This document shows positions 11,909 to 22,721 of a stretch of DNA of 64,000 nucleotides, one piece after another. The notes under the pieces were generated by a model that saw only the letters and a list, made by a program, of their open reading frames with translations, was not told where the DNA came from and did not search any database. Every line of letters begins with the position of its first letter. Within the stretch, counting starts at the first letter, position 1. The translations under genes were made by a program, and so were the position numbers. Origin of the DNA: Xenoacremonium recifei (taxonomy: Eukaryota; Ascomycota; Sordariomycetes; Hypocreales; Nectriaceae); the NCBI GenBank assembly GCA_012184525.1, contig WOFQ01000061.1:62001-126000 (forward strand), written 5' to 3'.

Positions 11909-13658
11909 ATGGCATTCCTGCAAGACTTGTTCTATCAGGATAGAGATGTCGGGCGCTTCATAGCCGTCGCTGCTGCAATAGCTCTTTTTGCTCTAGTCTA
12001 TAAGGCACGCCATGCACACGACACTAACGCGCCCTTGATGGGCGAGCCAGAGGGCAGGAAATATTTCAGTTTGCGGACACGACTGAGATACTACATAGAT
12101 TGTGAGAGGCTCTTCAAAGAAGCCTATGAAAAGGTAAGTCTACGTGCCATTGTGTCTTTCTAGCTAACATAGCAATAGTATGGCAAGTTAGGCAAGACGG
12201 TCTTGTTGCCTGATATCGGAACCGGTTCAGCGTTTGCCTTGCCGCCAAGTGCCATGCGATGGGTTCTCAGCCAACCGGACTCCTCTGTTGGGTCATACGA
12301 GTTTATTCGAGAGATCAATCCAACGCAATACAGCTTGGGTGACGCCAGGTATATTGCTGATCCTTGGCAAGGAACCCTTGTGAAGACGCAGTTGAATCCC
12401 ATGCTTGATGCGCTATGCGACTCAATGAATGATGAGCTTTCCGTAGCCTTCGATAAATATTTCGGCACAGACACAGAGCAGTGGAAGGAGATAGACCTCT
12501 ACGATGCAATGACCAAGATTGTCATCCAAGCTGCCAGTCGGTTTACCGTCGGGCTTCCACTGTGTTAGTGAATCTCCCAGTCTCATTCTTAAAAAAAAAG
12601 CTAGCTGACCTCCAGTAGGCCGAGATGAAGAATATCTCCAAGCGAATATTGACCTCACGCACTCCATGTCCACGTGCATCGGACTGGTTGGGATGCTACC
12701 TCAGTGTCTCAAACTCATTCTAGGTCCCTTGATGGGATGGCCTACGCATCGTATCGCTACAAAGATCACTAAAAGGCTTGCATCTACATTTAATGAAAGG
12801 CAAGTATACATGGACTATGAAAAGAACGACAAAACGTTCCCAGAGCCTCAAGATCACTTGCAGATGATTCTCAGACATGCTCAGGAGCACCACCCGAGCG
12901 AAGTTAAGAACCTTCGACACATCAGCAACCGAGTCATTTTGTCCAATTTCGGGAGCACACAGCAAACTAACTTCATGACTACCAATATGATACTGGATAT
13001 TGTGGATTCTGATGTCGAGTTTAATACGATGGCTCTCCTTCGGGAGGAATGCAATAAGGTCATGGCCGAAGGGGGCGGCAAGTGGAACAGACGCACTGTA
13101 TCTCGTCTGGTGCGTGCAGACAGTATAGGACGAGAAACACTTCGACTCCATGCTTTCTTCAAGCGCGCTACTCCCCGAAAGATTTTAGTCGATGGACTTG
13201 TCACGCCAGATGGTGTTTCTCTCACTAAGGGATCTAGTCTCGCTTTCTTGGGATACCCAGCACAAATTGATGAAGAGAAGTATGAACAGCCGCTCAAGTA
13301 CGATCCCTTTCGATTCTCTAGGATCAGAGAGGCCACAGCAGATGAGAAGGGGAATCCTGGGTCGAATCATCTCAGCTTTGTGTCGACATCAACTCACTAC
13401 TTGCCATTTGGCCATGGTACGTTACCACTGCCGTCAGACGCTTATCAAGACATGACTAACTTTATAGGGAAACATGCTTGCCCTGGCCGTTTCTTGATCG
13501 ACTACGAGTTAAAGATGATGATTGCCTATGTGGTTATGAATTATGACTTGGAGTTTCCTCCAGACTATCAGGGGAAGCGGCCTCCCAGTGTGTGGCAAGC
13601 TGAGTCGATGGTAACGCCTCCAAAGGCAAGGCTTAGAGTTAAGAGGCGGTTATCATGA
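11909..13658 (+). CDS. Cytochrome P450, ent-kaurene-oxidase-like class
   Basis: A second microsomal P450 of about 510 residues. An N-terminal helix (FIAVAAAIALFALVY) is followed by conserved substrate-recognition and I-helix regions. ExxR is seen in GRETLRLHAF, the PERF-like part in YDPFRFSRI, and the heme loop FGHGKHACPGR. Introns: 12134-12178, 12564-12618 and 13417-13467. The last is 51 nt, has no stop in frame and splits the heme loop; removing it joins FGHG to KHACPGR. The I-helix reads NFGSTQQTNF, so one threonine remains. The helix and heme patterns recall fungal diterpene and indole-diterpene P450s (CYP68/503-like). Divergent neighbour of the other P450; no terpene synthase is adjacent, so the substrate is open. 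Confidence 0.85.
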
Positions 13659-14137
13659 CCTATTTAAGATCAAGATATCTATAATAGGTACTCTATAAAT
13701 ATTCAATGATGTCAACGGTTGCTTCAGCTGACTCATAGTCCTCCTCAGACACGAATCAACCGACATTTCCTCCTCAGTATCTGCCATGCTGAAATTATCC
13801 CGGACATACTTGGTACTTCTGAGCCTCCCCATCCATCTCCATAACTCCCGTTGTGGGCACTTCTCCCAATTCTGCCGTCCATGATTTCCTCACGATGCCT
13901 TCTGATGTATGACCTTTTGAGCATTCGGACCGTCGCACGAAAAGCATCTCTAGGGGCTAGTATTAGTATGCGCCATGTCCTTTCTTCTCATGTTCGGCAC
14001 CAGTTCAAAGGAGTTCTATCGTGAGGTCTCGGCTTCGAAAGGCACTGTTCGATCCATTATAGTTCAATGATTATGGTAACAACTCTAGTGTCTAAACTGA
14101 CGAATAAGCCTCCACCACGTGGATGGGTTTCCCTGTT
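13659..14137. other. Convergent intergenic region
   Basis: 480 bases between the rightward P450 and the leftward transporter. It holds two 3' untranslated regions and probably both polyadenylation signals (for example ATAAATATTCAATG near 13697). I see no gene or repeat. Confidence 0.5.
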
Positions 14138-15666
14138 TCACGACGAGCCACTGTTGTCTTCGCAGGAAAACGCCGAACTAATTTCTCCATTGGCATAGGC
14201 ATTGATGACTTGTTGAATGACTCCATAGGTTCCTCCCACTGTCATAAAGGCCGCAACAGCCATCAAGACCCAGTGCAGGTAATACGTTATTTGTCTTGAA
14301 ACCGAGGCTTGTCTGTAGTGTTGGTGATCATAGATCCAAAGATAGGCTGGCAACCCGAGGGCGAGAGGGGCAAAGGTCAGGCTTCCTGCCAGAGCTAGGA
14401 GATAGTTGAAGATGGGAATCCCTGAAGCAAGGAGGAACGATACCACGCTCATACTCAACGTACAACCGAGCCACACAGACCAGTGTACAAAGGAGTTTTG
14501 CTGCAAATGCCGAGAGTTTCGTAGGATACGGACGAACATGTACTTTGCGGCCACGTGAATGTACAGACAGGCGCTGACAAGCAGGCCTATTAGACCGATT
14601 CCATAGGCAACCTTCTTGATAGTGCCGCCGGCGCTCCCCAGGGACGGAGACGCCACCCATTTGCCGCACCAACGGTAAACGACGAGGCTGAAAGAGAGAT
14701 ATGACGCGCTGACGATACCCATACAGAGGTAAACAGCTTTGTTGTAGTCTTTCGGTCTCTTCATTTCGGAAATTACCGGAAGGAAAGCCGATGTTCCAGC
14801 ACCGGAGCAAAAAATGGTAGCAGCAGACGTGATGCCGGCGATGAAGGTCGGATTGCCGACGACGCGATATCCAAAGTCATAATTGCCAGTCTGGGGAGCC
14901 GCCGCAGGCCGATCGCGAGTAGTGACACCGACACTGTATGAGATTATACGTTTAGCATGGATCTTTTAGTCTGAAAGCTTGAGACGATCTTTACTTACAC
15001 AACAATAAAGACGGCGACAAAAACCGACAAGAAGCCGGCCCAGGTTAGCCAAGCGATCTTCTCAAACTTTCGAACACTAGCCAATATGCAAACAATTGCC
15101 ATTGACACAAGCATGAAGTAGTTTGTGCAGATCGCGTGATTTGACAACGCATTGAATGCAACAGAAGAACCAAAGATTCCTGAGGCACCACAAATGGCGA
15201 AAGTAATAAGGAAGATGATGCCTACGATCTCTCGCAACCATACTCCCCCGACCTTCTCGGCCATATCAGCGATGGAGTGGCAACCCGCGTGGGAATTTCG
15301 AAAGTTTCCCTGAACGATTGCGCAGTATGTATTGACAGCCTGCCATCCAATGACATTCAGAGCACCGGGGAGCGCCCCTAGCACATACATGGATGATGGG
15401 ATGGTAAGGACGCCAGTCGCAAAGATCACTGTAAACACAGCAAGGCAATTAGAAATGTCTTTCAACACAGAACTAGGAGCCATACACTTCAGGAAAATGA
15501 CAGACGCATGAATCCATCCAACTGTGCGGAACTCAACGCTGCCATCTCCGCGCTTGAATACCTCAAAGGCATTTTCGTCGTTTTCGACTTTTACCTGCTC
15601 CGCACTACTGATGCTGGTGCGCTCAGGAGCAGGCGTAATATTCTCAGACTTGTCTGATGAAACCAT
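14138..15666 (-). CDS. Amino-acid transporter, Aa_trans (AVT/AAAP) family
   Basis: A polytopic membrane permease of about 460 residues for amino acids or related amines. After a polar N-terminus with a GDGSVEFRTVGW stretch the first helix contains ATGVLTIP, the family signature. About ten further hydrophobic helices follow. Introns lie near 15490-15425 (66 nt, in frame; its removal joins IFLK to LIFATGVL) and 14994-14940. The second part contains FIAGITSAATIFCSGAGTSA and ends with IQQVINAYANG. It sits beside amidohydrolase and amidase genes, so uptake of a nitrogenous substrate or product is plausible. Its promoter carries three TTGGGGTA octamers. Substrate specificity cannot be read. Confidence 0.85.
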
Positions 15667-16322
15667 GACGAATGAGAGACAAAGGCTTGTCTCGAGAATG
15701 ATCGGAAAAGACTGGAATTAGATTCTGCAGAAGAGCGGAAGGGGTGAGGGTGGAATCTCACTCCGTTGACTTGTTTCGGAGCAGACACGTCGATATATAT
15801 GTCATCATGAAGGGGAAATGATCTACAGATAACCGAGTAGATGTTATCTTCTCCTTTACCCCAAGATAAAACATTCAGAAACACCCCCGCGTTTATCGAG
15901 TCATGAAAATCTAGTCCATACAGAACTCCACGGAAGTATGGAGGAATACCCAGAGTATGGAATCGGGCCCCATATTGGCCCACTGTCTCTGCGCTGTTGG
16001 GGTAGGTTGTAGGATTTGGAGGCATTTAAGGAAAAGGACAGGGTTTATTGGGGTAATTTTAGCTATTGAAACATCGAAGAGAGGAGGGCTAGAGCATGAG
16101 TTTCTAAGTGTAGGAAGCATGTTTCCGACCGGAATCGTTGTCCTACTGGCAGTACTAGTCTTCGTACCGAATCCTAAGTCTAGGAATAGGTGTGAGTTCA
16201 TCATGATGGAATGTGTCGGGCGGTTCATCTCCGCCACCTCTACCATTGCTCGTTTTAGTGTACTAGGAGTTCTACTCGAGTGACCATTATTATCTTCATA
16301 TTCATATAATTTACATCATTGT
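15667..16322. promoter_or_regulatory. Promoter of the transporter gene with three TTGGGGTA sites
   Basis: 656 bases upstream of the leftward transporter and downstream of the deacetylase-like gene. It contains TACCCCAA at 15857-15864 and TTGGGGTA at 15997-16004 and 16048-16055, about 190, 330 and 380 bp upstream of the start codon. No gene is visible. Confidence 0.55.
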
Positions 16323-17373
16323 TTACTGATTCAACATAGATCCTGGAGTCGCTGGCATAATAGCTCCCTGCGCAGGCTTGTTCTTGGCCTTGAAATCATC
16401 TGCAATTTCGCCCATTGTAACGAACTCAACACCTTCGTGCTTCAGGAAGTGCTCGATCAATCTGGTCCAATTCATTAGTATAAGAGGTCCTGATCTGGTT
16501 ATAGAGCTTTTTGCTTGCCTCTCGTGCATCAGTAAAGCATGTGGCCGCCCTGAGACATCAGGGTGTATAGTGAGAGGGAAAATGAACTCGTCGTATTCGC
16601 GGTAAAAGTAATCGAAATGGTCTCGCCAAATATCTTCGACGTCGCGTGCGTTAACATATCCATGGCTGTTGGCAGCGGCTTTGATGAACATCATCGGAGG
16701 CAAATCGTCAAGATACCAATTCGACGGAATCTCGACGAGGCCAGTATCGATACCCTGCTTAAGTGGATGCATCCATTCAGCTGCCTTCTTCTTATAGTCA
16801 ATCTTCGTCCATGACTCTCCAGTGGGGAGATAGTAGGCTTGACAGTCATGATGTGACATGCTGTGGTCATATTCGATACCGTAGTCAAGGAGCAGCTTTG
16901 CACCGTCCATGCTAGTTTCCCACCAAGGAGCAACGCTACCGCGCGGAGGCTTGCCGCAGAAATCGGTCAGCATCTTGTAGGTCTTGTCGAGAACATCCCG
17001 CTGTTGTTCAAGAGTCATATCTGTGGGGTTCTCATGCGAGTACCCGTGGAGTCCGATCTCGTGGCCAGCGTCACGGACCATGGCCATTTCCTCCGGGAAG
17101 GTCTCCAGACTATGGCCGGGAATGAACCATGTGGTCTTGATTCCATATTTCTCAAACAGCTTGAGCACTCGTCGGACGCCGACTGTGCCTGCAAAGATGC
17201 CTTCACTCTACTGTCAGCCCTCTTCATTAAACTACGCCTCGCGCCTTGGATAGACTACGTAACCTACCTCGGCTGATATCGTTGGCAGAATCCTCTCCAC
17301 CGTATGAACCCAACCAACCCGCCACAGCATCAACATCAACCCCGTAGCTGATAAGAACACGCTTTTTGCCCAT
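16323..17373 (-). CDS. Polysaccharide-deacetylase-family amidohydrolase (PuuE / cyclic imidase-like)
   Basis: A metal-dependent NodB-fold hydrolase of about 310 residues, acting on C-N bonds. The first exon begins [17 protein letters not shown]; the aspartate pair DVD is the usual metal/base motif. The histidine motif HGYSH follows in [13 protein letters not shown], and RGSVAPWW and [11 protein letters not shown] are also typical. There is no signal peptide, so it acts inside the cell, unlike chitin deacetylases. Introns: about 17267-17210, and a 57-nt intron near 16530-16475 that uses a GC donor (GAGAG|GCAAGC) and ends GGACCAG. That second intron has no stop in frame, but its removal restores LLMHERLIEHF. 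Divergent from the alcohol dehydrogenase. Allantoinase-like PuuE and cyclic-imide hydrolases have this architecture; the true substrate is unknown. Confidence 0.8.
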
Positions 17374-17969
17374 GTTGAAAATGGCCCAGGTGAGCTGTAA
17401 TGAAGAGGGAGAGAGTCAAAGACAAAAGCAGGTGAGAAGGTACAGTCAGTCTCGTCTGAGGAAGCTTGAACTCACTACCAAATTAGCTGCAATGGCTCTT
17501 GCACGGGGGTGTCTAAGAATTATCGCGCTTTTTACTCGTTGTTTTACGACCCCAATTTCACAGCCCCCGCCAAGATCGCCTGACTCGTTGACAACGTTTC
17601 CTGGGCACTCCAATAACCGGCGCCAAACCCACAGGGCGGGACCAGAATCGGGCGATGAAGAATCTGCCGATGCAAATATTGAGAGTGATAAGAGCGAAGA
17701 AACCTAATTCCGTAAGGACTGGGACGATCGAGATAAGGTCCCTGTGTACTTTTCGGTAACCAATGATTAAAAGTGCGTCAGAAGGAACAGTCCTTGTCTG
17801 ACAAGGGGGTAATTGGGGACTACCCCAAAAGACGTCTTTGGGGCTCGAAACAAGCGATAAGTAGCGCCATAGTGAGATCGCCTTGTTGAATGATATTGTG
17901 ATGCCTGACAAACAATTATCAATGCTTTCACAGATGAATACCATGGTTTCTGAAGAACGGACCAAGAAT
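17374..17969. promoter_or_regulatory. Bidirectional promoter with three TTGGGG sites
   Basis: 596 bases between the leftward deacetylase-like gene and the rightward alcohol dehydrogenase. TTGGGG at 17813-17818 and TACCCCAA at 17821-17828 form an inverted pair (TTGGGG-ACTA-CCCCAA), and a third TTGGGG lies at 17838-17843, about 130 bp before the ADH start. Another CCCCAA is at 17550-17555. A minus-strand open frame (17558-18013) crosses this region and has no family features. Confidence 0.6.
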
Positions 17970-19176
17970 ATGAAAGCAGCCCAGCTCGTCAATGTGAGCC
18001 GAACTCTACGCACCTACTCTTGTATGCTCAATATTGATCCTGATCATCTTGCAGTACAGTAGAAACTACGAGATAGTCACTACTCCCGTACCTCATATCA
18101 AGGATGACGAGCTCCTTATCAAGGTATTTGCTGCGGGATTTTGCCATTCTGATCTCCAGGTGTGGAATGGCCAATTCGACTCCCCGCTTCCCATGATACC
18201 CTGCCATGAGCCAGCCGGCGTTGTGGTACAGATTGGATCGCTGTGTAGGGAAAGTTGGAATATTGGTGATCGTGTTGGCGTCCTAAACTTCAAGAAGGCG
18301 TGTTCGCAATGCAAAGGATGTCTGCTCTCAAAAGTGCGCTACGGCGGCAAGCTCGATCCCAGGTATTGTGAACAGCGAGAGATGGCAGGCTTCAAGCACG
18401 ATGGATGTTTGGCCGAGTACATGATTGCTGACCCTGAGACAACTGTTCTCCTACCGCCACGACTATCTTTTAACCAAGCGGCTCCACTCATGTGTGCCGG
18501 CGTAAGTTCTTCACCTCTTCCCTAACACTCTTGAGCTCCTTTTGAAACTGATGGCATTCACCACCATTCATAGGCGACAGTCTGGGGGGCACTTGAAAAA
18601 GCAACACATGACCTAGAACCAGAAGCAACCGTGGCTATAGTGGGGATTGGCGGCCTTGGTCACCTTGGTCTGCAATTTGCAAAGTCAATGGGGTTTCGTA
18701 CTATCGCCATCGATAACCACGAAGCAGGCCGCACTCTTGCATGCGATGTTCCTCATGAAGTATTATTGCCAGATCTTGTGGTAGATTCCAGCTGCCCAGG
18801 GGAAGCTTTTGAACAAATTCTTCAGCATACACAAGGTCACGGCGTAGCAGCGGCCGTGGTGTGTACGGATTCGATCACCGTCACATCCTGGACATTGTCA
18901 TTGCTTCGAATAGGAGGTATAATGATCACTCTAGGGTTGCCAAAGGAAAAATGGCAATTCGATGCTAGCCTCATGGTATTCAAGGAGTTATCCATTAGGG
19001 GAAGCTATGTCACCAACACAGAGAGTGTCAAACGGATGATGAAAGCAGTTGAAGAAGGGGGCATCAGATCTCATCTTTCTCCAGTTGCCTTTGAGAACGT
19101 GCCGGAAATCGTCGAAAGATACAAGACCAGGGAGTTTAAGGGCCGGCTCGTGGTCCAAGTTGCTAAAGAGAACTAA
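17970..19176 (+). CDS. Zinc-dependent alcohol dehydrogenase (MDR family)
   Basis: An NAD(P)-dependent medium-chain alcohol dehydrogenase of about 350 residues. The first exon (17970-17993) encodes MKAAQLVN and is joined across the intron 17994-18054 to YSRNYEIV. A second intron is 18502-18573. The catalytic zinc ligands are in GFCHSDLQ and PCHEPAG; a structural-zinc cluster follows in KACSQCKGCL plus a later cysteine (RYCEQ). The Rossmann motif is GIGGLGHLG. It resembles fungal ADH1-type enzymes oxidising primary alcohols. It shares a motif-rich promoter with the amidohydrolase, so it probably acts on an alcohol or aldehyde from the same pathway. Confidence 0.9.
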
Positions 19177-19527
19177 AGACATAGTGCCTTACTTGTAGCT
19201 AGATGTTCCAAATTTCTTTTACCCACTACGACTTACGTACCTTATCTGGTCACATAATGTAATGGATAGGAAGTCGTATCAACTTCTTGCGAAGTTGACA
19301 TGTTGGGGTAATACTGGCCAATCAGAAAGCCTCTTCAGGCCTCCAACTTTACCCACAGTATTTGGGGTCTCTTCCGCAATTATGGAGAGTCGCGGCAGAC
19401 ACAACTGATAAGGTCAACCGAATCCCGGCAGTTGCAGCATGTTAGAGACTGTTTAAAGGATTCTTATCTCTATAGAACCTTATTATCTTCGAATTGTATC
19501 TGCAATAAGAAGGGCAGGTTGATAACA
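19177..19527. promoter_or_regulatory. Promoter of amidase 1
   Basis: 351 bases between two rightward genes. TTGGGGTA lies at 19303-19310 and TTGGGG at 19362-19367, 160-225 bp upstream of the amidase start. No gene is seen. Confidence 0.5.
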
Positions 19528-21328
19528 ATGTCTGTCTTTTTCAAGGATGTCTCGCCGTAAGATCCCCACCCTCCATTAAACAAGTATACCTTTGGAAGTA
19601 ACGCGTTCTGTAGAGAAAATCCAATCAAGGCAGGCAAGGCCGAGGAAGTTGTGACGAAACATATAGGAATTGGCCTTAATGCTAGGGACACGGGTGACTT
19701 TGACCAGCTCCTTGCTGCTGTCCATGAATGCGCGGAACGTATCATGAGTTTGCCCGATTATCAGCCTTTACCTGACCAAGAACGCTATCCTCGTCAGAAC
19801 CTGCATCGACCAACCGCAGAGCAACAAGACTTTGGCAACGCTTGGGCGCATAAGTTCCTCATTGAAGGAAGTAAAGATGACGCTGCCTCTTTGAAGGGCA
19901 TCTCCGTGTGCTTGAAAGACTGCATAGCAGTGGCAGGCGTCCCTCAATTTTTCGGTAGCGATGCATTCCCAGCTTGGACCCCGAGTACCGATGCTACCGT
20001 GGTGACAAGGGTGTTAGAAGCCGGTGCAGATATAGTCGGAACCTGCACATGCGAGAACTTCTGCAACTCAACGTCATCTTTTACAAGCGCACAGGGCACT
20101 ATCGAGAATCCCTACTGCACAGGGTACTCAGCTGGTGGGAGCACTTCAGGTGGCGCAGCATTGGTATCATCGGGGCTGGTAGACTGTGCCATCGGCTCTG
20201 ATCAGGGTGGCAGTATTCGAGTTCCCTCGGCGCTCTGTGGATGTAAGCAATCTTACTAGGACCTGCCAGACTTCAGCTAAATATTTATTCACAGGTGTTG
20301 GTTTGAAAGCCACTCACGGCCTTGTGCCGTGGACAGGAATTACTAGTGGCGACGCCGTCGATGACCACGCAGGACCACTGACACAATCCGTCGAGATAGC
20401 TGCCCGTGTTCTTGATGCAATGGCTGGCTATGATGGCATAGATGATCGAGCGCAAGGAGCTGGCGCTCACGGCTCGCACACATATGCAGATTCGCTTGCT
20501 TCAGAAACAAGCCTCGCCGGTGTACGAATAGGTATCCTCCGAGAGGGGTTTGAACACTCCATTATGCAAGAAGAAGTTCGACAGGTCGTCCTTTCTGCTA
20601 TCGATGGGCTCAAGGAGCTCGGGGCCACAGTTGAATATGTCACGATTCCTTCACATCTTGAAGGTCCCGCCATATGGACCATTCAACAGCGAATTGCCGG
20701 CTCCATGAACATTCTTGGAGAGGCACATGGGCGGAGAGGTCTTTATTTGACGGAGTTTGAACAGGCTCGTCTGCCATGGACGGCGGAAAATTTCGAAAAG
20801 CTATTCGCGTCTACCAAGAATACTGTTATCAATGGCTTGTACCTCAAGAGCAACTTTCCTGGCTTATATGGCAAGACAATGAATTTGGCTCGTAAGATTA
20901 GCGATGATTATGAAGCCGTCTTCCAAAGGTTCGATGCCATAGTCATGCCGACCACGCCTTATGTAGCACCACGACACGGGGATGCGAAAGGAACTCCACG
21001 CCAGTGTTTCGAGCCCAGCATCGGACTCACGTTGAACACTGCGGTTTTCAACATCACTGGACACCCAGCTCTATCGATACCCGTCGGGTTTGCCTCTGCG
21101 AAGGAGGACTCTACAGTTCGATTGCCAGTTGGTATGCAGGTAGTTGGAGGATTATGGCAGGACAAGAAGATTCTCAGAGTCGGACACGCATGGGAGCGGG
21201 TGTACAACTGGAAGGAATCTCGTTTGGAACATGACAAAAAGCCTTTTCGTCATCAATCGGATCGAAAGGATATGAGCTCTCTGGTAATTAACAACGCAGG
21301 TGGCAATGAACTCAGCGTTGAAGCGTAG
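19528..21328 (+). CDS. Amidase, amidase-signature family (amidase 1)
   Basis: A cytosolic amide hydrolase of about 560 residues with the Ser-cisSer-Lys triad. The lysine is in SVCLKDCIAV, the second serine in YSAGGSTSGGAA and the nucleophile region in GSDQGGSIRVPS. The start is a short 29-nt exon, ATG at 19528, joined across the intron 19557-19613 to ENPIKAGKAE; the downstream frame has no ATG of its own at its 5' end. A second intron at 20243-20294 joins SALCG to CVGLKATHG. The end contains NITGHPALSIPVGF, also typical. It lies between the alcohol dehydrogenase and the SDR and shares their promoter motif. Substrate unknown; aliphatic or aryl amides are possible. Confidence 0.88.
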
Positions 21329-21488
21329 TATTAAATGAAAGACAATTAGGTGTATTGGGCACCAGAAATTAGATCAGCTTAAGTCTGAACATTTGTGAAC
21401 TTAATTTACTTGGGCCAGTGTCCAAATTAATGATCATTCAAAGACCGTCAATACGTATTCCCTCATTTTTAACAGTGTATTGTAGTAT

Positions 21489-22400
21489 CTAGTTGATAGT
21501 GTAGCCACCATCTACCACCAGGGCGTGTCCCTGAATGAAGGAAGCTTGGCTGGAGCATAAAAACAAGACCGCATTGGCAACTTCTTCTGGACGCCCCATT
21601 CTTTTCATGGGTGCAATATCTATAGCTGGACGTAACCGTTCTCTGACCTCCGAACTGTGAGTCGTCATGGGCGTCTCAATGACCCCTGGACAGACGCAGT
21701 TGATCCTAACATTATCTTTGGAATAATCGATAGCATCAGATCGGGTCATATGGATTATCGCGGCCTTCGAAGCGCAATATGCAGCTAGATTTATGTCATT
21801 AGCAGAATTGAAGCGTCAGAAACGTCTTGACTTACCCGCTTCTGGGCGTGCCACAATACCGAGCTGGCTCGCAATATTGACAACGGCACCTTTTTGATCT
21901 GGATGTTCCTCTAAGGGACTTTGACTTATCATGATTCTCAATGAAGCCCTAGAGCACAACCATGATCCACGATAATTCACACGTGTGATCTTGTCGAATG
22001 TTTCTGAGTCCATGTCCGTGGATCTTGCCGCGTTGCCGAGAATGCCGGCGCAATTCACTACGTAGTCCAACCTAGAGAAACGATTTTTAATTAAAGTCAC
22101 GAACGACTCAATGAACCCTTCATCCGACACATCCCCAGCTCTCGCGAGGATGTTAGCTTGCGGATTGATGCTGAGGAGTGCGTCCCGCGTTTGGTTGAGC
22201 GTGTCATTGTTGAGGTCTGTGATGGCTATGCGGGTGCAGTTGCTTTGCGCAAAGGCTTTAGCTACGGCTGCACCAATACCTAAGGTTTTATAAGCTCAAC
22301 ATTGGATCTTTCCCAGACATGCTGTTAGTACTAACTTACCCGTGCCTCCGGCGCCGGTGATAAGAGCAACGCCAGGGAATCTGTAGAGTCCTGAACCCAT
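21489..22400 (-). CDS. Short-chain dehydrogenase/reductase (SDR)
   Basis: A classical SDR of about 265 residues. The cofactor motif is TGAGGTG followed across the intron near 22340-22280 by IGAAVAKAFA. NNAG is represented by VNCAGILG, the catalytic serine lies in VNIASQLG, and YCASKAA gives the Tyr-Lys pair after a short intron near 21835-21785. It ends with GHALVVDGGYTIN, the usual SDR tail. The start is ATG at 22400, immediately before the glycine-rich motif. It is divergent from regulator TF1 and shares a promoter with it. It likely oxidises or reduces a hydroxyl/carbonyl intermediate of the surrounding pathway. Confidence 0.9.
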
Positions 22401-22721
22401 GATATCCTCAATTCTTTTGCCTGTTTCTGGTTGAAATCTGGTGGTGATAAGGAAGTGCAAAGTGACTGATAGTCATGCAGAGAATCGTACGACGTAGTAT
22501 TTTGGATTGAATGCTTGTCGACTCACGAGTCAGTAGCATATCGCAGCGATGATCAAGTAGCCCCAGTTGGACTGTTCGTGGGGCAATAGATCAACGTTAT
22601 CTTACCCCAAACGCTCTAGCTTGGTTCGCCAATAATCACAAAAGCCTCCAAATATGTCTCCTCTCCCCCATCCTTCTTAAAAGTCTCCAACTCCTGTCTC
22701 CATCTTCCACCACGGCCAGCC
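22401..22721. promoter_or_regulatory. Bidirectional promoter, SDR / regulator TF1
   Basis: 321 bases between divergent genes. One exact TACCCCAA octamer lies at 22603-22610, 112 bp before the TF1 start and 203 bp before the SDR start. If TF1 binds it, TF1 would regulate itself. Confidence 0.5.

Noticed and set aside
12720..13336. Minus-strand frames of 143 and 151 codons
   Set aside because: Both are antisense to the rightward P450, whose heme loop and ExxR motif establish the coding strand.
17558..18013. 151-codon minus-strand frame
   Set aside because: It overlaps the promoter and first exon of the alcohol dehydrogenase and shows no domain.
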